The notes beneath the pieces were generated by a model, which was not told where the DNA came from, did not search any database, and worked only from the letters and a program-made list of their open reading frames with translations. From contig NZ_FNFX01000005.1 of the NCBI RefSeq assembly GCF_900100975.1, positions 186,001-250,000 of the forward strand: a stretch of 64,000 nt of DNA. The letters are read 5' to 3'. Below, one piece after another: positions 17,141-25,514 of this stretch (position 1 is its first letter; the number at the start of each line of letters is the position of its first letter). This DNA is from Methylophilus rhizosphaerae (lineage in GTDB: Bacteria > Pseudomonadota > Gammaproteobacteria > Burkholderiales > Methylophilaceae). The position numbers and the translations under genes were made by a program.

Positions 17141-18067
17141 TTAAATTAACGCCTTGCGGTTAAGCAATATGTTTTCAAAATGTGCCGGATCCTTGGCATG
17201 CGTCAGTTCGCCCGCCACCGGGTAGTAAAAATCATACAGGCGGGATAACCAGAAGCGCAAGGCAGCCCGCCGCAACAAGGCCGGCCAGTGGGTTTTCTCG
17301 GCAGGCGTGAAGGCGCGTACGGACTGGTAGGCGTTCATGAATACCGCCAGCTTTTCATCCACAAACGCCCCACTCGCATCTACGCACCATTCGTTGACGG
17401 CAATCGCGACGTCATACGCCAGCACATCATGGCAGGCATAATAAAAATCAATAAAACCGCCCAGCTGGTCGCCATCGAACAGCACATTGTCGCGGAACAG
17501 GTCGCCATGGATGACACCATGCGGCAGGCTGGATAAATCCAGTCCATGCTGGAATTCCAGCTCTTCCTGCAATAAAGTTTGCTGCGCGGCTGCCAGTTTA
17601 GGCATGACTTGTTGCGCAGTCATGACACGCCAGCCCTGCCCGCGCTGGTTGTGGGACTGCTCATGGAAATCCAGGCCGGCAAAATGCATACGTGCCAGGG
17701 TCAGGGCGACCGCTTCAATCTGCACCAGGTTAGGGTCACTGACATCACTGCCTTTCAGGCAACTGACCATCAGGGCCGGTTTGCCATGGATACGATGCAA
17801 CGCCACGCCATTGCTGTCAGTAACAGGTCGCGGGCACAACACACCGTGCCGCGACAGGTGCGTCATCAAATGTACAAAATAAGGCAGGTCATCAAAGTCA
17901 TTTTTTTCAAACACGGTCAGCACAAAGCGTGCTTCACTGGTTTCAACAAAATAATTGGTATTGGTGATGCCAGCGGCAATGCCGCGCAGGGCTTGCAGTT
18001 CACCGATATGAAAAGGCGCCAGCCACTGGCGCACTTCTTCCAAACTCAGGGTGGTAAAAACAGACAT
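17141..18067 (-). CDS. thrB: Homoserine kinase, type II (aminoglycoside phosphotransferase fold)
   Basis: A 308-residue kinase that phosphorylates homoserine in threonine synthesis. It belongs to the choline-kinase/APH fold, not the GHMP fold of E. coli ThrB. Motifs: 'GITNTNYFV' near residue 35, the Brenner motif 'LPHGVIHGDLFRDNVLFDGD' (about 183-202) with the catalytic Asp, and 'GFIDFYYACHDVLAYDVAI' with the metal-binding Asp. I chose the ATG at 18067 because it starts the conserved 'MSVFTTLSLEEV'; an upstream in-frame ATG at 18103 would add 12 residues. It lies 39 bp after the DUF2782 gene. Confidence 0.9.
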   Translation of the reverse strand: MSVFTTLSLEEVRQWLAPFHIGELQALRGIAAGITNTNYFVETSEARFVLTVFEKNDFDDLPYFVHLMTHLSRHGVLCPRPVTDSNGVALHRIHGKPALMVSCLKGSDVSDPNLVQIEAVALTLARMHFAGLDFHEQSHNQRGQGWRVMTAQQVMPKLAAAQQTLLQEELEFQHGLDLSSLPHGVIHGDLFRDNVLFDGDQLGGFIDFYYACHDVLAYDVAIAVNEWCVDASGAFVDEKLAVFMNAYQSVRAFTPAEKTHWPALLRRAALRFWLSRLYDFYYPVAGELTHAKDPAHFENILLNRKALI

Positions 18068-18106
18068 GAGATTTACAGGCCCGCCATCACGGGCAGGCCA
18101 CAAAGA

Positions 18107-18451
18107 TTAGAATCGGAACAATGTCCATTGGGGAACAGACAGCGGACGGGTCGGGCCATCATTCACCCACTCGCCATCACGGTCTTCACGGTGTAAATAA
18201 TACGGCTTGCCACTGGGTGGAATGACCTTGACCATATAGACATTGCCATTGATGCTGTATTCTTCAATGTCGTTTTCGCCATCTTTACGCTTGGTAATGG
18301 TGGGCTGATCAATGGGCTGGCCTTCAATGATCTTTGGCGGTGAAGGCACTTCTTCCAGCAGTTCGGCATTACCCGGGGCTGCTGCCCACACCGGTATCAC
18401 TATACCGGCTGCACAAATTGCAGCAAGCAATAAACGGGAAACATCACGCAT
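18107..18451 (-). CDS. Periplasmic DUF2782 protein
   Basis: A 114-residue exported protein with a signal peptide cleaved near Ala23-Ala24 (IVIPVWAAAP). The conserved domain carries 'DIEEYSINGNVYMVKVIP' and 'GKPYYLHREDRDGEW', typical of DUF2782. It has AAGGAG 6 bp before the ATG. This family regularly stands next to polA and thrB in betaproteobacteria. Its function is unknown to me, and the small beta domain suggests a periplasmic binding or assembly role. Confidence 0.8.
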   Translation of the reverse strand: MRDVSRLLLAAICAAGIVIPVWAAAPGNAELLEEVPSPPKIIEGQPIDQPTITKRKDGENDIEEYSINGNVYMVKVIPPSGKPYYLHREDRDGEWVNDGPTRPLSVPQWTLFRF

Positions 18452-18514
18452 AGAAGACTCCTTAATCAGTGATTGCTATTCTAGCAAAAACCCTAAATGT
18501 GCATGTGAAATAAA

Positions 18515-19240
18515 TTACAGGTAAAGCTGCATTTTGCGTTCTGTGGGGGTCAGCTCAAAACCGGTGGTTTCATAATGCTTGAAGATGGCATCGACAATTT
18601 TCTGCGGTTCATCAATGATCTGGATCAGCTCAAGATCTGCCGGTGCCGCCATGCCGTCCGCCACCAGCGTATCGCGCAACCAGTCCACCAGGCCGCTCCA
18701 GTACTGATGTCCGACTAAAATAATAGGCAGTTTGCGGGTCTTGCCGGTTTGTACCAGCGTAATCGCTTCCATCAGCTCATCCAGCGTACCAAACCCGCCC
18801 GGCATCACCACAAAGGCACTGGCATACTTGACGAACATGACTTTGCGCATGAAGAAATATTTAAAGCTGATGCCGATATCCTGGTAAGCATTGCCATGTT
18901 GCTCGAAGGGTAGCTTGATATTCAGGCCCACGCTCGCGCCACGGCCGGGAAACGCGCCTTTATTCGCCGCTTCCATAATGCCGGGGCCGCCGCCGGACAA
19001 TACACTGAACCCGGAATCAGACAGCAGGCGCGCAATTTCTTCGGTGAGCTGGTAATAGCGATGGTCAGGTTTGGTACGGGCACTGCCAAAAATGGACACT
19101 GCCGGCATCACGGCTTTCAGGTTTTCTGTCGCGCCGACAAACTCGGCCATAATCTCAAACGCGCGCCAGGCTTCCTGATTGGTATCATCCCCATTCAGTA
19201 ACTCCGGCTCTATCATGGTGGGCAGTTTTTGGCTGGTCAT
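18515..19240 (-). CDS. LOG-family nucleotide-processing protein (TIGR00730 type)
   Basis: A 241-residue Rossmann-fold protein of the LOG/'lysine decarboxylase-like' family, members of which hydrolyse nucleoside 5'-monophosphates such as cytokinin ribotides or AMP/GMP. It shows 'SVLSGGGPGIMEAANKGAF' (about residues 75-93) and the signature 'MPGGFGTLDE' (about 144-153). The ATG at 19240 is used because AAGGA lies 8 bp upstream; an upstream in-frame ATG at 19279 lacks a site. It heads the minus-strand group running to the BPSS1780-type gene and is divergent from polA. Confidence 0.85.
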   Translation of the reverse strand: MTSQKLPTMIEPELLNGDDTNQEAWRAFEIMAEFVGATENLKAVMPAVSIFGSARTKPDHRYYQLTEEIARLLSDSGFSVLSGGGPGIMEAANKGAFPGRGASVGLNIKLPFEQHGNAYQDIGISFKYFFMRKVMFVKYASAFVVMPGGFGTLDELMEAITLVQTGKTRKLPIILVGHQYWSGLVDWLRDTLVADGMAAPADLELIQIIDEPQKIVDAIFKHYETTGFELTPTERKMQLYL

Positions 19241-19321
19241 ACAACAGTCCTTCGGAACACAAACCAAATTAGTGTACATGAACTCGCTTTGAAATGCGTA
19301 AAATACGCCATTGAACCGGCT

Positions 19322-19363
19322 TTTTGAATTAACCCTTTTGAATTAACCCTTTTGAATTAACCC
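19322..19363. repeat. Three perfect 14-bp tandem repeats upstream of polA
   Basis: TTTTGAATTAACCC occurs three times head to tail (19322-19335, 19336-19349, 19350-19363) without a mismatch, ending 14 bp before the polA ATG. A 13-bp palindrome GCGTA-AAA-TACGC lies at 19296-19308. The repeats fill the place expected for the polA promoter/leader and could change copy number by slippage. Confidence 0.95.
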
Positions 19364-19377
19364 CAGAGAATTGAACA

Positions 19378-22137
19378 ATGAAAACCCTGCTTCTGGTAGA
19401 CGGCTCCAGTTATCTCTATCGTGCGTTTCACGCCATGCCCGACCTGCGCAACTCGGCCAACGAACCGGTAGGTGCGATCCAGGGCGTACTGAACATGCTG
19501 CGCCGTTTGCACAAAGACTACCCCTCTGATTACAGCGCCTGTGTGTTTGACGCCAAAGGCAAAACCTTTCGCGATGACCTGTATCCGGAATACAAGGCCA
19601 ACCGCGTCAGCATGCCGGACGATCTGCGCGTGCAGATTGAGCCGCTGTACGAAACCATACGTGCCATGGGCTGGCCGCTGATTATTGAAGAAGGCGTGGA
19701 AGCGGATGATGTGATCGGCGCATTGGCCAAACAGGCGGAAAAAGAAGGTATCAGAACCATTATTTCCACTGGCGACAAGGACATCACGCAACTGGTCAAT
19801 GCACATATCACTGTGGTCAATACCATGCGCGACGCCTTCCGCAAAACCGATGACGTGCTGGACATTGCCGGCGTGGAAAACAAGTTCGGCATCCCACCCG
19901 ATAAAATCATTGATTACCTGATCCTGGTTGGTGACACCTCGGACAATGTGCCCGGCGTGGAAAAGGTCGGCCCAAAAACAGCGGTGAAATGGCTGAAGGA
20001 ATACGGCTCACTGGATAACATTATCGCCAATGTCGACAATATCAAAGGGGTGGTCGGTGACAATCTGCGCAAGGCTTTGCCCTGGCTACCGACAGCGCGC
20101 GAGCTGATTACCATCCGCTGCGATATCGGATGCTGCGAGCATTTTGATAACTTGATCCAGCAGGCACCTGACAAGGAAAAACTGCTGGCACTGTTCGATC
20201 ATTTCGAGTTCCGCACCTGGAAGCGCGAACTGGATAAACTGCCGGAGGGTGCCTTGCCAACAGCTAACGAAACCGTTGCTCCAGCGGATTCAATAGCAGC
20301 CAGTCAAAAAACAGACTATACGCCAGACACTCGCCGCCAGTACCAGGCGATTTTCACGGAAGCGGAACTGGATCACTGGCTGGATAAACTACAGCAAGCA
20401 GAACTGGTGTGTTTCGATACCGAGACCACCTCCCTAGACCCACTGCAGGCAAAAATCGTTGGCGTGTCATTCAGCGTGACGCCTGGTGAAGCCGCCTATA
20501 TTCCGTTAATGCATGATTACTTTGATGCACCAGCACAATTGCCGTTGCATGCGACGCTGGATAAACTCAAACCCATCCTGGAAAACCCGGCCATCAAAAA
20601 AGTCGGGCAAAACCTCAAATACGATATGCATGTGCTGGCCAATCACGGCATACAGCTGCAAGGCATCGCACATGACACCTTGCTCGAATCCTATGTGTTT
20701 GAAAGCCACAAAGGCCATGGCATGGATGAGTTGAGTGCGCGCCATCTCGGCATTGAACCCATCAGCTACGAAACCGTGGCAGGCAAAGGCGCCAAGCAAG
20801 TGGGGTTCAGCCAGGTGACTGTGGAACAAGCCAGCGAATATGCGGCTGAAGATGCCGACATCACCTTGCAGTTACATCGGGCACTCTACCCACAAGTGGA
20901 AACATCCTCAAAACTGACCTTTATCTATCAGCAAATTGAAATGCCCAGCATGCAGGTATTGCAGCGCATGGAGCGACATGGCGTATTGATCGATAGCCAC
21001 ATGCTGAGCCGCCAGAGCAACGAAATTGGCCTGCGCCTGATGGCACTGGAAAAACAGGCATTCGAACTGGCCGGCCAACCCTTCAACCTGGGTAGCCCCA
21101 AACAGTTGCAGGAAATCCTGTTTGGCAAGCTGGGCATCAAACCGCTGAAGAAAACACCTTCCGGTGTGCCTTCCACCGACGAAGACGTGTTGCAGGAACT
21201 GGCGCTGGATTATCCCTTGCCCAAGGTGCTGCTGGAGTACCGCGGCCTGGCCAAACTGAAGTCGACCTATACCGACAAACTGCCAAAAATGATTAACCCA
21301 CAAACCGGGCGCGTGCATACCAGTTACAACCAGGCAGTGGCGATTACCGGGCGGCTGGCAAGCAGCGACCCTAACCTGCAGAATATTCCGGTGCGCACGG
21401 CAGAAGGTCGCCGCATCCGTGAAGCGTTTGTCGCACCTGCCGGCAGCCATATTGTCTCGGCCGACTATTCTCAGATTGAATTACGCATCATGGCGCACCT
21501 TTCGCAGGATGCCGGCATGCTGAGCGCATTTGCCAATAACGAAGATATTCACCGTGCCACGGCAGCAGAAATATTCGGCGTAGAGAAAGCCTCTGTCGAT
21601 AATGAACAGCGTCGTTATGCCAAGGTGATCAACTTCGGCCTGATTTACGGCATGAGTGCTTTCGGGCTGGCCCAGAACCTGAATATTGAACGTAGTGCCG
21701 CGCAGAACTATATCGAGCGCTACTTTGCGCGCTACCCTGGCGTGCGTCGCTACATGAGCGAAACGCGCGAACTGGCCAAACAGCAGGGTTATGTCGAGAC
21801 CATTTTTGGCCGCCGCTTATGGGTGCCGGAAATCAACAGCGCCAACGGCAACCGCCGCGCCGGTGCCGAACGGGCCGCCATCAATGCGCCCATGCAGGGC
21901 ACGGCTGCCGACCTGATCAAACTGGCGATGATTGCGGTAGACCAATGGCTGACCACGGCAAAACTGCAAACCAAACTGATTATGCAGGTGCATGATGAAC
22001 TGGTGCTGGAAGTGCCTGATGCCGAACTGGCGCTGGTACAACAGCAATTACCTGTGCTGATGCAATCAGTTGCCAAACTGGATGTACCACTGCTGGCCGA
22101 AGTCGGCACCGGCAATAACTGGGAAGCAGCGCATTAA
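19378..22137 (+). CDS. polA: DNA polymerase I
   Basis: A 919-residue family A polymerase with all three activities. Residues 1-290 form the 5'-3' exonuclease (FEN fold: 'LLLVDGSSYLYRAFHAM', 'EEGVEADDVIGALA', 'STGDKDITQLV'). Residues about 340-520 form the 3'-5' exonuclease; its Exo I motif 'FDTETTSLD' keeps Asp and Glu, so proofreading should be active. The polymerase domain has motif A 'SADYSQIELRI' (about 694), motif B 'RRYAKVINFGLIYGMSAFG' and motif C 'QVHDELVLEV' (about 870). It fills gaps in repair and removes Okazaki primers. A short tandem repeat precedes the start. Confidence 0.97.
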   Translation: MKTLLLVDGSSYLYRAFHAMPDLRNSANEPVGAIQGVLNMLRRLHKDYPSDYSACVFDAKGKTFRDDLYPEYKANRVSMPDDLRVQIEPLYETIRAMGWPLIIEEGVEADDVIGALAKQAEKEGIRTIISTGDKDITQLVNAHITVVNTMRDAFRKTDDVLDIAGVENKFGIPPDKIIDYLILVGDTSDNVPGVEKVGPKTAVKWLKEYGSLDNIIANVDNIKGVVGDNLRKALPWLPTARELITIRCDIGCCEHFDNLIQQAPDKEKLLALFDHFEFRTWKRELDKLPEGALPTANETVAPADSIAASQKTDYTPDTRRQYQAIFTEAELDHWLDKLQQAELVCFDTETTSLDPLQAKIVGVSFSVTPGEAAYIPLMHDYFDAPAQLPLHATLDKLKPILENPAIKKVGQNLKYDMHVLANHGIQLQGIAHDTLLESYVFESHKGHGMDELSARHLGIEPISYETVAGKGAKQVGFSQVTVEQASEYAAEDADITLQLHRALYPQVETSSKLTFIYQQIEMPSMQVLQRMERHGVLIDSHMLSRQSNEIGLRLMALEKQAFELAGQPFNLGSPKQLQEILFGKLGIKPLKKTPSGVPSTDEDVLQELALDYPLPKVLLEYRGLAKLKSTYTDKLPKMINPQTGRVHTSYNQAVAITGRLASSDPNLQNIPVRTAEGRRIREAFVAPAGSHIVSADYSQIELRIMAHLSQDAGMLSAFANNEDIHRATAAEIFGVEKASVDNEQRRYAKVINFGLIYGMSAFGLAQNLNIERSAAQNYIERYFARYPGVRRYMSETRELAKQQGYVETIFGRRLWVPEINSANGNRRAGAERAAINAPMQGTAADLIKLAMIAVDQWLTTAKLQTKLIMQVHDELVLEVPDAELALVQQQLPVLMQSVAKLDVPLLAEVGTGNNWEAAH

Positions 22138-22140
22138 CCC

Positions 22141-22175
22141 GCTACCGGCACACGCTGTGCCGTTGGCCGGGTAGC
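22141..22175. terminator. Imperfect hairpin between polA and the flgO-like gene
   Basis: Nested arms GCTACC/GGTAGC (22141-22146 and 22170-22175) and CGGCAC/GTGCCG (22146-22151 and 22157-22162). There is no U-tract on either side, so this may act as a weak or Rho-assisted terminator between convergent genes. Confidence 0.45.
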
Positions 22176-22176
22176 A

Positions 22177-22728
22177 TTACCGGTTCATCAGTAACGCGCG
22201 TACATTATTATCCTGCGCCAATGCATAATCGTGGGAGCCAATGACCACATTATCGTCACCCACCATTTTCAGGTTAACAAATACCTTGTCCCTGGCAGCG
22301 GCATAAGTACCTACCACAACGACCCTGGCGTGATGGGTCGTACTGATATCTTTCAGTTCACGCGAAAGCAATAACTCGCCTGCATCCTGTTTGACAAACA
22401 GATTGCCGCGCAACTTGACCTCAATCACCGAATATCCCAACTGGGAAAACCGGGCCTGCAATTGTTCCGAAATCAGGCGGCCCAAGCGCGAAGAAGCTTC
22501 CAGCGAATCAATATTCACCAATGTGGCGACAAGAACCGGGCTATCTTTGCGAATAGGTTGTTTCCACCGTTCAGTGGCGGCCATGCTCAGGACATCCGCT
22601 GCTTTATAACTGCTGCGGATCAACTCGTCTGCGCCTGTGTCCTCAGCATCAAAGGGGATCAAAGCGCAGGCAGAAACACAAAGTGTCATACAAGTCACCA
22701 GCAACAAATGACGAAATCGTACGGGCAT
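22177..22728 (-). CDS. FlgO-family outer-membrane lipoprotein
   Basis: A 183-residue predicted lipoprotein: a hydrophobic signal ends in the lipobox VSAC (Cys21). The mature part fits the FlgO domain: 'PVLVATLVNIDSLEASSRLG' (about 64-83), 'LGRLISEQLQARFSQLGY', and 'ARVVVVGTYAAARDKVFVNL' near the end. FlgO of Vibrio is an outer-membrane protein near the flagellar base, but no flagellar gene is nearby, so the role here may be unrelated. Its ATG overlaps the upstream gene's stop (TAATG), so the two are translationally coupled. Confidence 0.75.
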   Translation of the reverse strand: MPVRFRHLLLVTCMTLCVSACALIPFDAEDTGADELIRSSYKAADVLSMAATERWKQPIRKDSPVLVATLVNIDSLEASSRLGRLISEQLQARFSQLGYSVIEVKLRGNLFVKQDAGELLLSRELKDISTTHHARVVVVGTYAAARDKVFVNLKMVGDDNVVIGSHDYALAQDNNVRALLMNR

Positions 22729-23402
22729 TATTGCACCACTTTCCAGGTTTTTAACACATTGGGGCTGAACAAAGCAGCATCGGCTTTTTCGATGTAATAC
22801 GCATCGGTTTTATGCATGTAATAGCGATTGTTATCTGCAATATAAGTCGTGACCAGCAACTCTGTACTGGTCGAGATGGCGCTTTGCCTGAATTGTTGAT
22901 AAACATCATAAGCCGCTGCAACAGTCATACTGCCGGCAATCCAGGTATCCCGCGAAGCATTCAGCACGGCATCGCGCAATATCCAGAAACCCGCGACCTG
23001 CGCAGTGGCCGTTCCCGGCACATAGCCATATTTTTCAGGATTAAATCCTGGCTGATGCCAGATAACCTGTACGTGATAACTGACTTCCACCGCACCTTCA
23101 GGCGTAGTGGCTACGGGTGTGCCATGCGAGACCAATCCGCTTTTGATATAGCTGCTAAAACCCTGCTCGAAGTCGCTGTCTCCAGGCTTGACGTACAGCA
23201 AACGGTTATTTAAGGATGGCGTGTTACGTAATGTACGTTGCGTTTCTGCAACCACATCATTCGCAATCATATTCCAGTGCTGTGCCGCTGCAACTTTGGC
23301 TTGCGGTACGGTTGGAGGTTTGCTGGCTTCCGGCATATTGCCATTACCAGCACATCCGGCAACCACTGCCAAACAACATAGCCAGGCAGGCGTTTTCTTC
23401 AT
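22728..23402 (-). CDS. Predicted lipoprotein paired with the FlgO-like protein
   Basis: A 224-residue protein I do not recognise. A signal peptide with lipobox VAGC gives a lipidated Cys at about residue 17. A Pro-rich linker follows, then an alpha/beta domain containing 'LLYVKPGDSDFEQGFSSYI', 'VEVSYHVQVIWHQPG' and a C-terminal half with 'STSTELLVTTYIADNNRYY'. GAAAGGG lies 5 bp before the ATG. Its coupling with the FlgO-like gene suggests that the two work together at the outer membrane. It is divergent from an XRE regulator, with operator-like palindromes in between. Confidence 0.7.
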   Translation of the reverse strand: MKKTPAWLCCLAVVAGCAGNGNMPEASKPPTVPQAKVAAAQHWNMIANDVVAETQRTLRNTPSLNNRLLYVKPGDSDFEQGFSSYIKSGLVSHGTPVATTPEGAVEVSYHVQVIWHQPGFNPEKYGYVPGTATAQVAGFWILRDAVLNASRDTWIAGSMTVAAAYDVYQQFRQSAISTSTELLVTTYIADNNRYYMHKTDAYYIEKADAALFSPNVLKTWKVVQ

Positions 23403-23487
23403 GGATTCCCTTTCGTGAGCAGACTATAGACAACATTCTTTTATATTTTGACGTCGGGTAAGGCACGACTGCGTCATGATGGCCATT

Positions 23488-23510
23488 GATACTAAGTATT
23501 ACTTAGTATC
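23488..23510. promoter_or_regulatory. Operator-like palindrome 1 between the FlgO operon and the XRE gene
   Basis: GATACTAAG (23488-23496), 5-nt spacer, CTTAGTATC (23502-23510): a perfect 9-bp inverted repeat. The core CTAAG-N5-CTTAG recurs in palindrome 2, centred 34 bp away. Such twin sites are typical of XRE/CI-type repressors. Confidence 0.75.
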
Positions 23511-23525
23511 GTGTCAAGCAAAAAA

Positions 23526-23540
23526 CTAAGACTCTCTTAG
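23526..23540. promoter_or_regulatory. Operator-like palindrome 2 upstream of the XRE gene
   Basis: CTAAG (23526-23530), 5-nt spacer, CTTAG (23536-23540), the same half-site and spacing as palindrome 1. It lies just before a TTATAA (-10-like) sequence at 23543-23548, where a bound repressor would block the regulator's own promoter. Confidence 0.7.
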
Positions 23541-23566
23541 CTTTATAAGCATTGGGTACATTTCCG

Positions 23567-23893
23567 ATGGAGCCTGGGAAAGAGTCAAACATTGTGGCAA
23601 AAAGATTGCGTATGGCCAGACAGCAAACCGGGTTGTCGCAGAAAAAACTTGGCATTCTGGCCGGTATTGACGAGTTTTGTGCCAGCGCACGTATTAACCA
23701 GTATGAGCGCGGCAAACATATTCCCGATATTTACATGACAGAACGGCTTGCGCAGGTCATGAATGTACCGATGTGCTATCTATATTGTGAAGATGATGAA
23801 GTCGCAGCAGGCCTGTTACAGTGGCACCAAATGACAGCGCAAAACAAAGAAAAACTACGCAAGCTATTACAGCAAATGTCGATGGCAGAATAA
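23567..23893 (+). CDS. XRE-family transcriptional regulator
   Basis: A 108-residue protein with an N-terminal helix-turn-helix of the Cro/CI type (about residues 10-65): 'VAKRLRMARQQTGLSQKKLG' is helix 1-2, and 'ARINQYERGKHIPDIYMTER' contains the recognition helix and the conserved ERG-x-x-x-P. The C-terminal 40 residues are helical and charged, probably for dimerisation. The ATG at 23567 is chosen; an in-frame TTG at 23552 is possible but no ribosome-binding site supports it. The DNA between this gene and the lipoprotein operon carries two matching palindromes, so autoregulation and control of the operon are likely. Confidence 0.82.
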   Translation: MEPGKESNIVAKRLRMARQQTGLSQKKLGILAGIDEFCASARINQYERGKHIPDIYMTERLAQVMNVPMCYLYCEDDEVAAGLLQWHQMTAQNKEKLRKLLQQMSMAE

Positions 23894-24089
23894 GTATCTC
23901 TGATCCTTCATGCAGATAACAGCCAGGAAGTGATGCATTATATCCATCAAAAAACTTGCACAAATCAAGGTTCACGTTCACACTGTTTTTTGCCAGCCTT
24001 TTCTGGCAGGACTTTCCTGCACGGACTGACAGAAAGTCTGGCAATTGATGGTTAGCATACGGTTTCATCACAACAACAAGGAGATGCAC

Positions 24090-24329
24090 ATGCTTTGGAC
24101 CATAGTAGTTGGCATTATTTCTGGCTGGTTGGCTGGTTTGATTATGAAAGGGGATGGTTACGGCCTCATCTGGGATTTAATTCTGGGGATTGCCGGCGCT
24201 GTCGTCGGTAGCTGGGTGTTTGGCTTGCTGGGACTAAGTGCCAGTGGCGGCATGGTAGGCAGCATTATCGTCTCTACCATAGGCGCGGTAATCCTGATTT
24301 TTATTTCCCGCCTGCTGCATAAAGCCTGA
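24090..24329 (+). CDS. GlsB/YeaQ/YmgE-family stress membrane protein
   Basis: A 79-residue membrane protein of the transglycosylase-associated type. Three hydrophobic Gly-rich helices: 'IVVGIISGWLAGLIMKGDG' (about 4-22), 'DLILGIAGAVVGSWVFGLLG' (about 26-45), and 'IIVSTIGAVILIFISRLL' near the end. The second of two close ATGs (24090) is chosen because AAGGAG sits 6 bp before it. Small proteins of this kind are usually induced by envelope or stationary-phase stress. Their biochemical role is unclear. It is monocistronic, followed by a good terminator. Confidence 0.85.
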   Translation: MLWTIVVGIISGWLAGLIMKGDGYGLIWDLILGIAGAVVGSWVFGLLGLSASGGMVGSIIVSTIGAVILIFISRLLHKA

Positions 24330-24359
24330 TGCCGGCCTAGCCGTTTTATCTGATTCAAG

Positions 24360-24392
24360 AATGGCGATGATTTCCTGATCATCGCCATTTTT
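24360..24392 (+). terminator. Terminator after the GlsB-type gene
   Basis: AATGGCGATGAT (24360-24371) pairs perfectly with ATCATCGCCATT (24378-24389) around TTCCTG, followed by TTT. Confidence 0.85.
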
Positions 24393-24491
24393 ACTGGTAT
24401 TGCCTCTATCCCCTGCCTGCAAGCGAGGCGCCCATGACCATGGCTGGCGGCTGCTATAATAGACCACAGGCAAATCAACCATTCCCTTCTC

Positions 24492-25232
24492 ATGCAGTCA
24501 TTCGGTATCTATATTATTGGCGACGAAATACTCTCCGGCAAACGCCAGGATGCACATCTTAGCAAAGTGATTTCTCTGCTCTCCGCCCGCGGCCTGTCAT
24601 TGAACTGGGCCTATTTTATCGGGGACTCTCCCTCGGAAATCACCCATCACCTCAAAACCAGCATGACACGGGGCGATGTGGCATTCAGTTTCGGCGGCAT
24701 CGGTGCCACACCAGATGACCATACCCGTCAATGCGCGGCAGAAGCGGCTGGCGTTCCGATAGCACGCCATGCCGGTGCGGTGGCGAATATCGAAGCGCGT
24801 TATGGGGAAGGTGCTTACCCGAAACGGGTATTGATGGCGGATTTTCCCCAAGGTTGTGAGCTAATTCCCAACCCGGTGAATCAGGTGGCAGGCTTCAGTA
24901 TCCATCAGCATTATTTCGTGCCTGGCTTTCCAGAGATGGCCCACCCCATGGTGGAGTGGGTGCTAGACACCTATTACAGCCATTTATTCCATACGCGCGA
25001 TTACCTGGAACAGGCTATTGTGGTGACCGAAGCCGGTGAAAGCGACCTGATTGACCTGATGAACGACCTACTCGCGCGGTATCCAACACTGAAACTGTTC
25101 AGCCTGCCCCGTATCAACCAGCGCAGGACAACCGAAGTGGGCCTGAAAGGCGAAAGCCTGCTGGTCAGGCAAGCCATATCGGACTTGAAGGCGGGTGTAT
25201 CTGCCCTGGGCTATCCATGGACAGATATTTGA
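24492..25232 (+). CDS. CinA N-terminal-domain (MoaB/MogA-fold) protein
   Basis: A 246-residue protein of the competence/damage-inducible A type, with only the molybdopterin-binding-like domain. It begins 'FGIYIIGDEILSGKRQDAH' and has 'VAFSFGGIGATPDDHTRQC' (about residues 64-82), the conserved acidic/Gly loop of MoaB-like proteins, then 'YFVPGFPEMAHPMVEWVL'. The C-terminal NMN amidohydrolase domain of full CinA is absent. Members of this short form may act as ADP-ribose or related pyrophosphatases; the substrate here is unknown. It is followed by the YkgJ-type gene after 12 bp. Confidence 0.82.
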   Translation: MQSFGIYIIGDEILSGKRQDAHLSKVISLLSARGLSLNWAYFIGDSPSEITHHLKTSMTRGDVAFSFGGIGATPDDHTRQCAAEAAGVPIARHAGAVANIEARYGEGAYPKRVLMADFPQGCELIPNPVNQVAGFSIHQHYFVPGFPEMAHPMVEWVLDTYYSHLFHTRDYLEQAIVVTEAGESDLIDLMNDLLARYPTLKLFSLPRINQRRTTEVGLKGESLLVRQAISDLKAGVSALGYPWTDI

Positions 25233-25244
25233 AAGAGTGAATGA

Positions 25245-25514
25245 ATGGAGTGCCGTCCGCAATGTGGTGCCTGCTGTATCGCCCCGTCTATTCACAGCCC
25301 GATTCCCGGCATGCCCAACGGTAAGCCGGCTGGCATACCCTGCATCCAGTTGGATGAAGAATATCGTTGCAAATTATTTGGCAAGCCGGAACGGCCGGAT
25401 TTTTGTGGTGGGTTACAACCTAACCTGGAAATGTGTGGCGATCACCGGCAAAGCCGTAGCTACGCCATCCAGTGGCTCAGTGCACTTGAACTGGCCACCA
25501 GGCCGGACTTATGA
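25245..25514 (+). CDS. YkgJ-type cysteine-cluster protein
   Basis: An 89-residue cytoplasmic protein rich in Cys: '[12 protein letters not shown]' at the N-terminus, '[17 protein letters not shown]' and '[15 protein letters not shown]'. The spacing matches the zinc- or iron-chelating CxxxCxxCC family (UPF0153/YkgJ). The function is not established. It starts 12 bp after the CinA-like gene and its stop overlaps that of the convergent lgt by 6 bp. Confidence 0.82.
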   Translation: MECRPQCGACCIAPSIHSPIPGMPNGKPAGIPCIQLDEEYRCKLFGKPERPDFCGGLQPNLEMCGDHRQSRSYAIQWLSALELATRPDL

